The position numbers and the translations under genes are program-made. A stretch of DNA of 64,000 nt. Origin: an uncultured Erythrobacter sp. (GTDB taxonomy: Bacteria > Pseudomonadota > Alphaproteobacteria > Sphingomonadales > Sphingomonadaceae). The stretch lies in contig CANNCL010000004.1 of assembly GCA_947503155.1 (NCBI GenBank), forward strand, positions 62,001-126,000, given 5' to 3'. Below the pieces are notes generated by a model. That model was given only the letters and a program-made list of their open reading frames with translations. It had not been told where the DNA came from and did no database searches. Positions 53,597 through 61,857 of the stretch are shown one piece after another (within the stretch, counting starts at the first letter, position 1; each line of letters begins with the position of its first letter).

Positions 53597-54866
53597 CGGA
53601 CCACACCACTTTTCGGCGCTTTGGTCCCGGCCATTCGGTGAGATCATAGGTTGTCTCGGTCGGCTGTTTTGTGAGGCCTTGGAGCGCCTGCGCCGCGTCT
53701 TGCCCAAGCGTTTTTGGAACTGTGGGCGCCAGTCGCAAGCGGACACTGCTGCTTCCACTGCTGCTTCCACTGCTGCTTCCACCGCTGCTTCCACCGCTGC
53801 GGCTGGCGGCGGCCTGCCAGTCATGCGCGCCGCCCAAAACGCCTTCGATCGCTGCGACGACTTGCGGCGGGGTAATCATCTGGCTTTTCAAATGCCAAAG
53901 ATCATGCACTCGGCCCTGAGGCGCGTGAATGATCCTGCCGCCAAATCCGCATGAGCATGGCCGCGCATCAAACTCTATGAAATCATCCCCGCATAGCCGC
54001 ACAATCGGCTGGCTCTTGCGGCGTAGATCGGTGATGATCGGGCGAAAGCCTGACGTGCCGGGAACCGGCTCCCAATCGAAATGGATGGTGTGTTCGTTGA
54101 GGTGCAAGCGCCCCTCGCTGCATTCCGCACCAAGAAATCCCTCGGTCGCCTGATAGATCGCGCGCGGACGCAGCCCAAATCCTTCCGTGAGATAGGCGAT
54201 TTCCGCGATGCTAATCGGCTCACTCCCGCAAAACAGATACCGCAATGACGGCAATCGCAATCCCGATTTGGCGAATTGGAGAAGCCGGTGCGGCGGCGCG
54301 ATCAGGATGGTGGGTTCGAACGCGGCGAGGGCGGTCATTGTCTCGCTCGCATTCCCCTCCAGCGGAAAATGCGCGAAGGCCAAACGGCCGCTTTCGACAT
54401 CGCTATACAAAGCATTATTGGCCCGCAAATGGAGCGCCAGCCGCTGTCGTTTGAACAGAGCGCCGGCGGGCAAGAGGCGCGCGAGGCTTTGCCCAAGATA
54501 GTCGGCCCGCTCATGCGGATTGGCAATGAAAAGCCCGCGCCGATTGCCAGCGCTGCCGCTTGACCAGCCCGCCGAAAGCTCTCCGGTCGCCGCGCCTTTC
54601 TCCGAAGCGTCCGCCAGAGCGCGAAGGTCGGCGTCGGTTTTCCCCGCGCTATTCCAGATGCCATAATCCGCACGCAAGTCATTCGAATTGGTGAGCGGAT
54701 ATTCGGCCAAAGCCATGCCTTGAAAACCGGCCAAAGCAGGGGTGCGGGACAGCGCCGGTTGCAGATGTCGCCACAGCCGCGCGCGCCTCCGCTTCAGCGC
54801 AGGCGCGGGCATCGACATGGCGCGTTTGGTTTGCAGCCAAGCGGTGAAGACGCGCTCAGCCCCCAT
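53589..54866 (-). CDS. F390-synthetase-like adenylate-forming enzyme
   Basis: A 425-residue protein of the phenylacetate-CoA ligase / coenzyme F390 synthetase group. The ATP loop is GWSSGSAGNRRG near residue 100, the A5-like motif IYQATEGFLGAEC near 225, and the A8-like IVRLCGDDFIEFD near 285. Near the C terminus a Gly/Ser tract (GGSSGGSSSGSSSGSSS) encoded by a 12-bp tandem repeat separates it from the terminal segment. It should adenylate a carboxylic acid; acceptor unknown. The start at 54866 (MGAERVFTAW) overlaps the MBL gene by 11 bases; an ATG at 54929 would overlap it by 74. Confidence 0.82.
   Translation of the reverse strand: MGAERVFTAWLQTKRAMSMPAPALKRRRARLWRHLQPALSRTPALAGFQGMALAEYPLTNSNDLRADYGIWNSAGKTDADLRALADASEKGAATGELSAGWSSGSAGNRRGLFIANPHERADYLGQSLARLLPAGALFKRQRLALHLRANNALYSDVESGRLAFAHFPLEGNASETMTALAAFEPTILIAPPHRLLQFAKSGLRLPSLRYLFCGSEPISIAEIAYLTEGFGLRPRAIYQATEGFLGAECSEGRLHLNEHTIHFDWEPVPGTSGFRPIITDLRRKSQPIVRLCGDDFIEFDARPCSCGFGGRIIHAPQGRVHDLWHLKSQMITPPQVVAAIEGVLGGAHDWQAAASRSGGSSGGSSSGSSSGSSSVRLRLAPTVPKTLGQDAAQALQGLTKQPTETTYDLTEWPGPKRRKVVWSDG
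53745..53798 (-). repeat. 12-bp tandem repeat in the adenylating-enzyme gene
   Basis: ACTGCTGCTTCC occurs three times exactly (53745-53780), once with one change (53781-53792) and then a partial unit. On the minus strand it encodes the Gly/Ser linker near the C terminus of the F390-synthetase-like protein. Confidence 0.85.
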
Positions 54867-55704
54867 CTTGGCCCGAAAATGCCTTCGCACTCGCCCGGCA
54901 ATGCGAAGGCAGAATTGCCAATTCGCCATTGTTCGCCGCCGCTGCGCTCAGCAGATTGAGGGTCGCGCGGTAGCTCTTAGTATTGCCGAGCAATGCAGTC
55001 GTGATGCGGGGCGGGGGCCGGTTTTCTGTGATGGAACGGCCCGACCAAACCGCATCGGCGGCCAGCAATACGGGCTGTCCATCCTGCGTGGTAAAGGCAA
55101 GCCCCCAATGGCCCGCGCAATGTCCCGGAAGCTCGACCGCAATCATACTGCCGTCGCCTAAAAGGTCGCGCCCCTCGGCAAAGGGGGCAAATGCGTTCGG
55201 CAGAGTGCGGGATGCCGCGTCCTCAAAAAAGTGCGCTTGCGCATCGGCGCGTTCCGGTACAAGCGCGGGAAGCAAACCTTGCCTCACCCGGCCAATCCGT
55301 CCCGGTTTGCGCAGTTCCTCTAAGCCTGCCCGCGCGCAATAAATCGGCTTGTCCGCAAGGTTGCGCATCCCGGCGACATGGTCGCCGTGGAAATGGGAGA
55401 TCACTGTCCCCGCAATCGCATCTGCATCAATATCATGCGCGCGCAGCCAAGTGAGCCAATCTTGATCTTGCGAGATGGTGACGGGGGTGGTCCAGCGATA
55501 GAAGCGTTCTGGGAACGGCCTAGTGGCTTCCTCAAATGCGGGGTCATAGCCTGTGTCGAACAAAAATATCCCGCGCGAGGAGTGCTCTATTACGCCAACT
55601 AAAGCCGGGAAATCGGCCGCGCACAAACTGCCGCCCGATATCGTCATCACTTCAGGGTGACGGCAAGAACCCCGTTCCAGCCAGCGAAATCCGACGCGGG
55701 TCAT
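54856..55704 (-). CDS. MBL fold hydrolase of the biosynthetic cluster
   Basis: A 282-residue metallo-beta-lactamase-fold protein. The metal ligands are H104, H106, D108 and H109 (ISHFHGDHVAG), with FLFDTGYDP before and ELPGHCAGHWGLAF plus an Asp in LLAADAVW after. This set is typical of MBL lactonases and thioesterases of the acyl-homoserine-lactonase-like group. In this cluster a thioester, lactone or ester hydrolysis step is plausible, but the substrate is not shown. It overlaps the reductase gene by 4 bases. Confidence 0.87.
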   Translation of the reverse strand: MTRVGFRWLERGSCRHPEVMTISGGSLCAADFPALVGVIEHSSRGIFLFDTGYDPAFEEATRPFPERFYRWTTPVTISQDQDWLTWLRAHDIDADAIAGTVISHFHGDHVAGMRNLADKPIYCARAGLEELRKPGRIGRVRQGLLPALVPERADAQAHFFEDAASRTLPNAFAPFAEGRDLLGDGSMIAVELPGHCAGHWGLAFTTQDGQPVLLAADAVWSGRSITENRPPPRITTALLGNTKSYRATLNLLSAAAANNGELAILPSHCRASAKAFSGQDGG

Positions 55705-56711
55705 GCCGTGTTCTCCTTGTGAGCAATCATGCGCACTTGATCCAACAATGTCGCCAATGCGTCATGGCGCGGCGTGTAATCCAGCATATGCTTGGCCTGT
55801 GTCAGATCGAAAGTCTGTGAATAGGCCAAAGTTGCCAGTGTGTAGCGCGTCAAAAGCGGCTCGGTTTGCGAATCGCGCAATTTGGCAATGCGCTCCAACA
55901 AGTTGGCCAAACCATGCGCCGCCATCAGCGGAACGGCCACAAAACGCGGCGCCTTGCCCAATGTTTGAGAAAGCTGCTCCGCGACATCGCGAACGGTGTG
56001 CGGCTGTCCGCCAGAAATGTTGATCGCCTGGCCGCGTAAGCCCGCTGCGCGTTCCTCCGCCTCGCAAATCGCCCAAGCCGCATCCCTCAGATCCGTAAGC
56101 TCAATTTTCGCGGTGCCGCCGCGCGGCAAGGGCATTCTGGGCCGACTGGCAAGTTCGGTGAGCTTTGGCAGGATTACGCGGTCGCCGTCGCCCACAAGTG
56201 CGCGTGGCCGGATCACGCAGCAATTCATCGCAGCGCTCGGCGCGTTCAGCACGATGCGTTCGGCGATAAGTTTCGTGGCGGCATAGTGGTTGAGCGGGCG
56301 CGGATTTGGCTTTGAGTTTGCGCCAATGCCGATGCGATCTTCGAATTGCGCAAAGATTGAAGGGGATGAGACAAACACGAAGCGGCCTATATTGCGGCTG
56401 AGAGCTGCATCGAAAAGGCGCCGTGTCACATCGACATTGGCGCTTTCAAAGGCCGCGAGTTGCCCCCAACTCGCGGATAAAGCGGCCGCGTGGATGACGC
56501 TGTCGCAGCCAGCCAGCAGAACGCCGAGATCGGCACCGCGCATTTCGAGGTCGAGCGGGACAAATTCTGCGCCGATCTCTTGCAGCGCCTCTCTCCTATC
56601 GACGCTGCGCCCGGTTGCGCGCACATTTAGGCCGCGTGCGCGCGCTTCACGCACCAAAGCCATGCCGAGCCCGCCAGTGGCACCTGTGATTAAGACACGG
56701 CGCGCGCTCAC
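55701..56711 (-). CDS. NAD(P)-dependent epimerase/3-beta-HSD-like reductase
   Basis: A 336-residue extended short-chain dehydrogenase. The nucleotide loop is ITGATGGLGMAL (8-19) and the catalytic pair is Y143/K147 (NHYAATKLIAE), with the Ser in FVSSPSIF near 115. It resembles 3-beta-hydroxysteroid dehydrogenase and OleD-type reductases that act on long-chain beta-keto products. Next to a ketosynthase III gene, reduction of a freshly made beta-keto product is the simplest inference. It overlaps the ketosynthase stop by 4 bases (56708-56711). Confidence 0.88.
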   Translation of the reverse strand: MSARRVLITGATGGLGMALVREARARGLNVRATGRSVDRREALQEIGAEFVPLDLEMRGADLGVLLAGCDSVIHAAALSASWGQLAAFESANVDVTRRLFDAALSRNIGRFVFVSSPSIFAQFEDRIGIGANSKPNPRPLNHYAATKLIAERIVLNAPSAAMNCCVIRPRALVGDGDRVILPKLTELASRPRMPLPRGGTAKIELTDLRDAAWAICEAEERAAGLRGQAINISGGQPHTVRDVAEQLSQTLGKAPRFVAVPLMAAHGLANLLERIAKLRDSQTEPLLTRYTLATLAYSQTFDLTQAKHMLDYTPRHDALATLLDQVRMIAHKENTA

Positions 56712-57703
56712 AATCGGATCACCATTGCGCTAGCGCTGATGCCAGCGGCTGTTCCTAGCAACATCACAGTGCCGCCTTGTTTAGCCGCACCGGTCTCAAG
56801 GGCGTGAGCCAAAACGGTCGGGATCGATGCCGCGATCTGGTTGCCGGTATTGGCAAAGATATTGACGACGCGGTCCTCTCGCGGCGCGAACAGGCGCTTT
56901 ACATGCTCGACACCCGGCGCGCTCGCTTGGTGGCAAATGATGCAATCCAGCTCATCTTGCGTGATCCCAGCTTGATCTAGAGCCTGCTCAATAGTGCCGG
57001 GCAGAGCCTTGGCCGCCGCTTTGAAAATACCAAAAGCGTCCATCTCGAAATACGAACCCGCCACCAGCGCCTCATACCCCTCATCAACCCGCAAATGTGT
57101 GCCGCCAGACCGCAATTGTGCAAGACCATGATGAGCGCCATGTGTGACGCTGGCGATGGAGAGCAATCCCCGCGCCGGGTCCGCACATGCTTCAATCGCA
57201 ATCGCGGCTGCGCCGTCACCGAAAATTGAGCGTGTCTTGGGATTTTCAGGGTTGAGACCGGCAGAGGCAATGTCACTGGCAAACACCAATGCGCGCCTCC
57301 ACCGGCCAATGGCGATGCCCATTGCGGCAATGTCGAGGGCAGCGACAAAGGATAGGCATGTCTGATTGACGTCAAAACACGGCACGCCGGACCGGCTAAG
57401 GCCTAGCCGATCCTGAACCAAAACCGCTGTTGAAGGGATTGGTTGTTCCATCACCCCGCATCCGCCGATGATGACATCAGGCAAACCATTCCCCCAATCG
57501 GCCCGGCTCAGAGCCGCCCGCGCCGCCTCTGCCGCCATCATCGAAGTGGTTTCATCTGCATCTGCAACAGGGCGTGATGCGATGCCAAATTCACGATTGG
57601 TCCACCCGGCAACATGTCCGTGGCGTCTGTCCAACTCGTCTGAAGTCAGGACGTTTTTCGGGCGATAACTGCCCCATCCGGAAATGGTAAAATTGCTAAT
57701 CAC
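56708..57703 (-). CDS. 3-oxoacyl-ACP synthase III (KAS III)-like condensing enzyme
   Basis: A 331-residue thiolase-fold condensing enzyme and first gene of the cluster. The triad C116 (VNQTCLSFV), H258 (CIICHQAS) and N285 (FANTGN) is intact, so it should be catalytically competent. The chain aligns with KAS III/OleA-like enzymes that condense acyl-CoA or acyl-ACP units. No acyl carrier protein, FabD or FabF lies nearby, so it may use CoA substrates or the carrier of primary metabolism. It is divergent from tetR with a 101-base gap. Confidence 0.88.
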   Translation of the reverse strand: MISNFTISGWGSYRPKNVLTSDELDRRHGHVAGWTNREFGIASRPVADADETTSMMAAEAARAALSRADWGNGLPDVIIGGCGVMEQPIPSTAVLVQDRLGLSRSGVPCFDVNQTCLSFVAALDIAAMGIAIGRWRRALVFASDIASAGLNPENPKTRSIFGDGAAAIAIEACADPARGLLSIASVTHGAHHGLAQLRSGGTHLRVDEGYEALVAGSYFEMDAFGIFKAAAKALPGTIEQALDQAGITQDELDCIICHQASAPGVEHVKRLFAPREDRVVNIFANTGNQIAASIPTVLAHALETGAAKQGGTVMLLGTAAGISASAMVIRL

Positions 57704-57747
57704 AAAACCTTCTCCACTCGATTCGCCTATACACTCTCATAAAAATA

Positions 57748-57783
57748 AACAGTGTTCAATTAATAAATAGACAATGTTCAATT
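57748..57783. promoter_or_regulatory. Pair of direct operator-like repeats between KAS III-like and tetR genes
   Basis: AACAGTGTTCAATT (57748-57761) and GACAATGTTCAATT (57770-57783) are near-identical, 22 bases apart (two helical turns). Each contains an ACAnTGT core of TetR-operator type. The repeats sit between the two divergent starts, in an AT-rich stretch that should hold both promoters. Confidence 0.6.
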
Positions 57784-57804
57784 GATGCTTTATCCACCAT
57801 CTTC

Positions 57805-58416
57805 ATGGGAAGGCGATCCGATCACACCTCAGAAGAGCTCCGCGAATTGCTCGTTTCGTGCGGGCATGATTTGATGGCAGAGCGCGGCTTTGCCAAATTC
57901 TCTGCGCGAGAAGCTTCACGCAGAGCGGGCTATACGGTTGGGACGATCTACAATGTCTTTGGCGGTCTCGACAGCTATCTGATTGCGATCAACAGCCGCA
58001 CTTTTCGGCGGTGGAGCGATTGGCTGGAGGCCGCTCTTGTAAACGCGCCGACCGATCAGGCTGGCCGAATAGAGGCCCTGGTCCGCGCCTATTTTGGCTT
58101 TGCAGAGGCACACCGGAATGCATGGATGGCGATCTATGACCACCGGATCGACCGATCGATCACGATCGATAAAGACGATGTGGCTGCCCGTGAATTGCTG
58201 ACCGGGATTGTTGATCGCGAAGTGGCGAGTGCCTTGAATTTTGGTGATGATGTCGAGGTAAGGCGCTTGGTCCGCTCGTTGATCGCGACGGTCCATGGGC
58301 ATTGCGCATTGTGGCTGTCGGGTAGTTTTGCGTTGTTACAAGAGGAAGATCCAGCTGGCCAAGCCGTTGACCGGGTTCTGGAGATTCTAACGCATTACAT
58401 CACGCCTTCTGCCTGA
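57805..58416 (+). CDS. TetR/AcrR family transcriptional regulator
   Basis: A 203-residue repressor-type protein. The N-terminal HTH (about 10-60) has AERGFAKFSAREASRRAGYT and VGTIYNVFGGLDSYLIAI, the usual TetR DNA-binding segment. The C-terminal ligand domain belongs to the group with AMAIYDHRI-like helices (WMAIYDHRIDRSI). It probably represses itself and the divergent six-gene cluster from the repeats at 57748-57783, in response to an unknown ligand. Confidence 0.9.
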   Translation: MGRRSDHTSEELRELLVSCGHDLMAERGFAKFSAREASRRAGYTVGTIYNVFGGLDSYLIAINSRTFRRWSDWLEAALVNAPTDQAGRIEALVRAYFGFAEAHRNAWMAIYDHRIDRSITIDKDDVAARELLTGIVDREVASALNFGDDVEVRRLVRSLIATVHGHCALWLSGSFALLQEEDPAGQAVDRVLEILTHYITPSA

Positions 58417-58455
58417 AGGCACAGCCGGTTAAGCTGCGATCTTTGGCGGCTCCTG

Positions 58456-58469
58456 CCCCCCCCCCCCCC
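58456..58469. repeat. Homopolymer of 14 C
   Basis: Fourteen consecutive C bases lie 40 bases after the tetR stop and just before a terminator. A tract of this length is mutable and also prone to sequencing error. It is outside any coding frame. Confidence 0.8.
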
Positions 58470-58483
58470 ATATATGCAAACAA

Positions 58484-58513
58484 AAAAGCGCCCCACTTTC
58501 GCGGGGCGCTTTT
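58484..58513. terminator. Bidirectional rho-independent terminator
   Basis: AAAAGCGCCCC (58484-58494) pairs with GGGGCGCTTTT (58503-58513) around an 8-base loop. It suits both tetR and the convergent TonB receptor. Confidence 0.9.
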
Positions 58514-58546
58514 GCGTATTCAAACCACCTTACGGTGACGAAATGA

Positions 58547-61528
58547 TTAGAACCGGAACGTCGCACCGAACGAGATGCGGCGATCAGGAATGCCTTGGAA
58601 GCAAAGCTGAGCGCCTTCATTCACGCACCGTTGGACAATCTCGGATTTGGTGAGGTTCACACCTTCCACACCGATATTGATGTTGTCCGTCAGGTCATAA
58701 GTGATGCTGGCGTTAAGCTGTCCGCGTGCTTCCGTAACAGTTGGGAAGCCCAAGGTGGAGTTGAGGCTAGCACCGCCAGCCGTATCCAAAGTGCGGAACG
58801 CATCACGCCATGTGTAGCGCGCCCGTGCCGAGATACCGAACTTCTCGTAGAACAGCGTCACGTTGTACGCATTCTGAGAGAAGTCGAGCAGACCTTGAAC
58901 CGCAGAGAACGGACCGGGAAGGCCGCTGCTGGCTGCTAGGATGGCAGAACCGCGGCCTGATGCGCCGTTGCTTGCCTGACCACCGCTAAAGTCTTGGTAG
59001 GTGTAGTTGGCGATAACGCCAAAGCCCGACGCAAAACCCAGTGTGTCTTCAAAGGCCGACAGATCGTATTGGAACGCGACCTCGATGCCGGTTTGCTTGG
59101 TGTTTGCGGCATCGTTGATGACCGTCAGGATCGGAACACACAGACCATTGCCCGGAACATCCGAAAGGACGTTGCGATCTGGAAGCGGGTTAAAGATACC
59201 GCCGCCTTCGCATGGTGCCGTGATGTCGCGGAAGCCATTGGCGTCTTCGAGTGCATCTTCGAGCTGAGTGACGAACAGATTGGTGCGGTTCTTATGGAAC
59301 ACACCAACGCTGACGACAGCCGCAGGAGCAAAGTACCAAGCAAGCGACGCGTCAAACGAGCGCACCGTTTCTGGAGCCAAGCCTGGGTTGCCGATATTCA
59401 CAGCGTTGTTCGGCCCGGTTGGAAAGTTCACCGAAAGCGACAGGTCATTAAAGTCCGGCCGGTTGATGTCTTCGCCAAAGCTCGCCCGCAGAACCAGATC
59501 GTCTGTGAGGTCTGCGATCAGGTTGATACGCGGCATAAACTGCGAATAGCTGCCCGAGGACGAAAGCGGCGTAACCACTCCGGCCGCGACCGAGTTACCG
59601 AGCGAGTCGATTGACGTGTCAATGTAACGCGCGCCGATATTGCCGCGAACAGGGCCAAACTCGAAATTGACCTGACCGTATAGGGCGTGGGTCGTTTCTT
59701 CGATGTCGAAGAACGCCGCAGGATCAGAGCTTGGATCGGAGATGGAACCATTTGTGGTCGCCAATGCGGCCTGAAGCGTATCCAAAGTGCCTTCGGGATC
59801 GTTGAAAGCAGCATCCGGGTCGACAACCAGGAAGTTACGGAATGCCAGCGTCCGGCCATCGGCATCGCCGAAGTTGTTTGGACCGGGGACCAGCAATGCT
59901 GAGAACAGCGAACCGCTCGGGCTGTTGGCGATCGCGCCAGTGCCGAATGTCGAGCGGATTTGGTCAAAGCTGGTCGATGTGCTGTTGTAACGATAGCCAA
60001 CATCCACCGAAGTGATGAAGCCAAGCGTATCGAACGTGTCGTAAGACAGATCGATGCGGAAGGCATCTTCGGAGTTTTCGGTTTCGTTGCGGCTCGCTGT
60101 GATCGCATCAAGCACGGTGTTCGCTGGATTGAGCAGATCAGCAACGGTTGGAGCAAATGGCGAATCGAAATCAACGCCGAATGTCAGTGCGCCGCCCGAA
60201 AGATCATAGATGAACGGAACGCTGTTATCGTTGCTGGTGCCATCAAGCGGCGTCAACGGGTTCGGGTTGATGAAGTTGAGCGTGGTGCTCAAGTTCGGGT
60301 TGCGAGTGCTCGAACTCGTCGTCGATGCTTCGGCCCGGACGAGCAGAGCGCCGCTTTCCCATTCGCCGCCAACCCGGTAAACTTGGGTCTCGGTCAGACG
60401 CGCGCCTGTGTCGCTTGAAAAACGCAGGTTTGGATCATCATCATCGCGCGCAAGGTTCGGCGTGATGCGGCCAGTCAGAGCGCCTTGGATGCTGCCCAGA
60501 TCGACCCCGTCCAGAGTTCCGTAATTGATGGTTTCGAAGGAGTCAGGCACGTTGTTAAACCGCAACGAGCTAACGCCAGACCCTTGGACGCGAGAGCTGT
60601 CCTGACGACGTTCTTGGTCGTTGTAGATCACATCGGCAAAGAATTTCAGATTGGCGCTCGGTGCCCATTCCAACGTACCCGAGAAGTTGATCGTTTCGAA
60701 TTCAAAGTTTTCGAGTTCCTGATTGAGGAACTGAATACCGATATAGTCAAACGCTGGCCCAGGGCTGCCATCAGCAGCAACGCCGCTGCCTTGTGAAATC
60801 AGCGTGTCACGGTCGACGCGAGGGCGGAACGAAGTGGCTTCTTGCTTGGTGTAGCTACCGGCAAGTACGATGCCGATTTCGCCGTCACCAGCAGCCCAGC
60901 GATTGCCGTAGCTGGCCGCGATACGCGGCGATGTGCTTTCGGAAAGGTCGCTGTGCTCGCCTTGAACGCGGACGGTCAGCAATTGGTCGGTCAGATCAAG
61001 CGGGCGGATAGTGCGCAGGTTGATCGTACCGCCAACCGAACCTTCGGTTGTTGCTGCGGTTGGCGCCTTAGTGACTTCGACCGACGCGATGATCGCGGCG
61101 TTGATGTCTTCAAAGTTGATGCCGCCGCGGCCTGTGCCGGAACCGACCGTGCCAACGCCGTTAATTTCGGTGCGGTTGTCATTGGTGCCGCGGATCTGGA
61201 CGCCAGTACCAACGCCTGCGGTACGGGTGATCTGGACACCGGGAAGGTTTTCAAGAACTTCAGCGAGGTTTTGATCGGGCAGTTTACCGATATCTTCTGC
61301 TTGAATGACTTCGACTAGGCTGTTGGCTTGGCGCTGCTCGTTGAGAGCGCTTTGGAGCGAGCTCCGAATGCCGGAAACGATAATCTCGTTATCATCGCTG
61401 TCTGCGGCCTCAGCATCCTGCGCGAACGCCGCCGAGGGAATCAATGCAATCGCAGAACCGGTCAACAAGCCAGCAACGATGCGTGATCGCGTGGCGGACA
61501 GGCCCAAACCCCTGTTCAAATAAGTCAT
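58547..61528 (-). CDS. TonB-dependent receptor (large, sphingomonad type)
   Basis: A 993-residue outer-membrane receptor. The signal peptide ends at PSAAFA before QDAEAAD. The TonB box is EIIVSGIRSS. The plug (about 60-170) shows LPDQNLAEVLENLPGVQITR, VQIRGTNDNRTEINGVG and TEGSVGGTINLRT. The barrel runs to the terminal phenylalanine (RRISFGATFRF). Length and motifs match receptors for carbohydrates or other large organic solutes in sphingomonads rather than siderophore receptors. Substrate unknown. No partner transport genes are visible. Confidence 0.94.
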   Translation of the reverse strand: MTYLNRGLGLSATRSRIVAGLLTGSAIALIPSAAFAQDAEAADSDDNEIIVSGIRSSLQSALNEQRQANSLVEVIQAEDIGKLPDQNLAEVLENLPGVQITRTAGVGTGVQIRGTNDNRTEINGVGTVGSGTGRGGINFEDINAAIIASVEVTKAPTAATTEGSVGGTINLRTIRPLDLTDQLLTVRVQGEHSDLSESTSPRIAASYGNRWAAGDGEIGIVLAGSYTKQEATSFRPRVDRDTLISQGSGVAADGSPGPAFDYIGIQFLNQELENFEFETINFSGTLEWAPSANLKFFADVIYNDQERRQDSSRVQGSGVSSLRFNNVPDSFETINYGTLDGVDLGSIQGALTGRITPNLARDDDDPNLRFSSDTGARLTETQVYRVGGEWESGALLVRAEASTTSSSTRNPNLSTTLNFINPNPLTPLDGTSNDNSVPFIYDLSGGALTFGVDFDSPFAPTVADLLNPANTVLDAITASRNETENSEDAFRIDLSYDTFDTLGFITSVDVGYRYNSTSTSFDQIRSTFGTGAIANSPSGSLFSALLVPGPNNFGDADGRTLAFRNFLVVDPDAAFNDPEGTLDTLQAALATTNGSISDPSSDPAAFFDIEETTHALYGQVNFEFGPVRGNIGARYIDTSIDSLGNSVAAGVVTPLSSSGSYSQFMPRINLIADLTDDLVLRASFGEDINRPDFNDLSLSVNFPTGPNNAVNIGNPGLAPETVRSFDASLAWYFAPAAVVSVGVFHKNRTNLFVTQLEDALEDANGFRDITAPCEGGGIFNPLPDRNVLSDVPGNGLCVPILTVINDAANTKQTGIEVAFQYDLSAFEDTLGFASGFGVIANYTYQDFSGGQASNGASGRGSAILAASSGLPGPFSAVQGLLDFSQNAYNVTLFYEKFGISARARYTWRDAFRTLDTAGGASLNSTLGFPTVTEARGQLNASITYDLTDNINIGVEGVNLTKSEIVQRCVNEGAQLCFQGIPDRRISFGATFRF

Positions 61529-61857
61529 TCTTCTCTCCCATCACCGTTTGTCGGTTGATCTTGCCAGATGGTAAGTAGGGATATCGGTTAGTCAACCAAA
61601 GAAGGTATCCAGTTATCAAGAAACTGTACTACCAATTTGCAATCCAGTGGATTTATTGTGACTTTACCGATGGTTCGCGCAAAAGCTCGAATAGGGGTCT
61701 TCTGGATTAGAGTGCATTTTGCCTATGGTTTGTAACAATTCTGCATCACTCTCAGCGATTGGACTAACAAGATAGCGAAAGGGGACTAGTGTTCCGGTTG
61801 ACAAAGTGTGTTCGCCGGATAGTTAGAAGCCAACAAAAATTCCCAAGGGAGGGGACC
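61529..61857. promoter_or_regulatory. Divergent promoter region between two TonB receptor genes
   Basis: About 330 bases with no gene. A candidate minus-strand promoter has TTGACT at 61590-61595 and TACCAT at 61568-61573, 16 bases apart. A weaker plus-strand candidate has TTGACA at 61798-61803 followed 16 bases later by TAGTTA. A strong ribosome site (AAGGGAGGGG) precedes the plus-strand gene. No convincing operator shared by both genes was found. Confidence 0.5.

Noticed and set aside
53597..53824. N-terminal extension of the ATP-grasp protein with repeated VEAA units
   Set aside because: The repeats are the 12-bp repeat of the overlapping adenylating-enzyme gene read in another frame; the ATP-grasp fold starts at MVKRVLITG.
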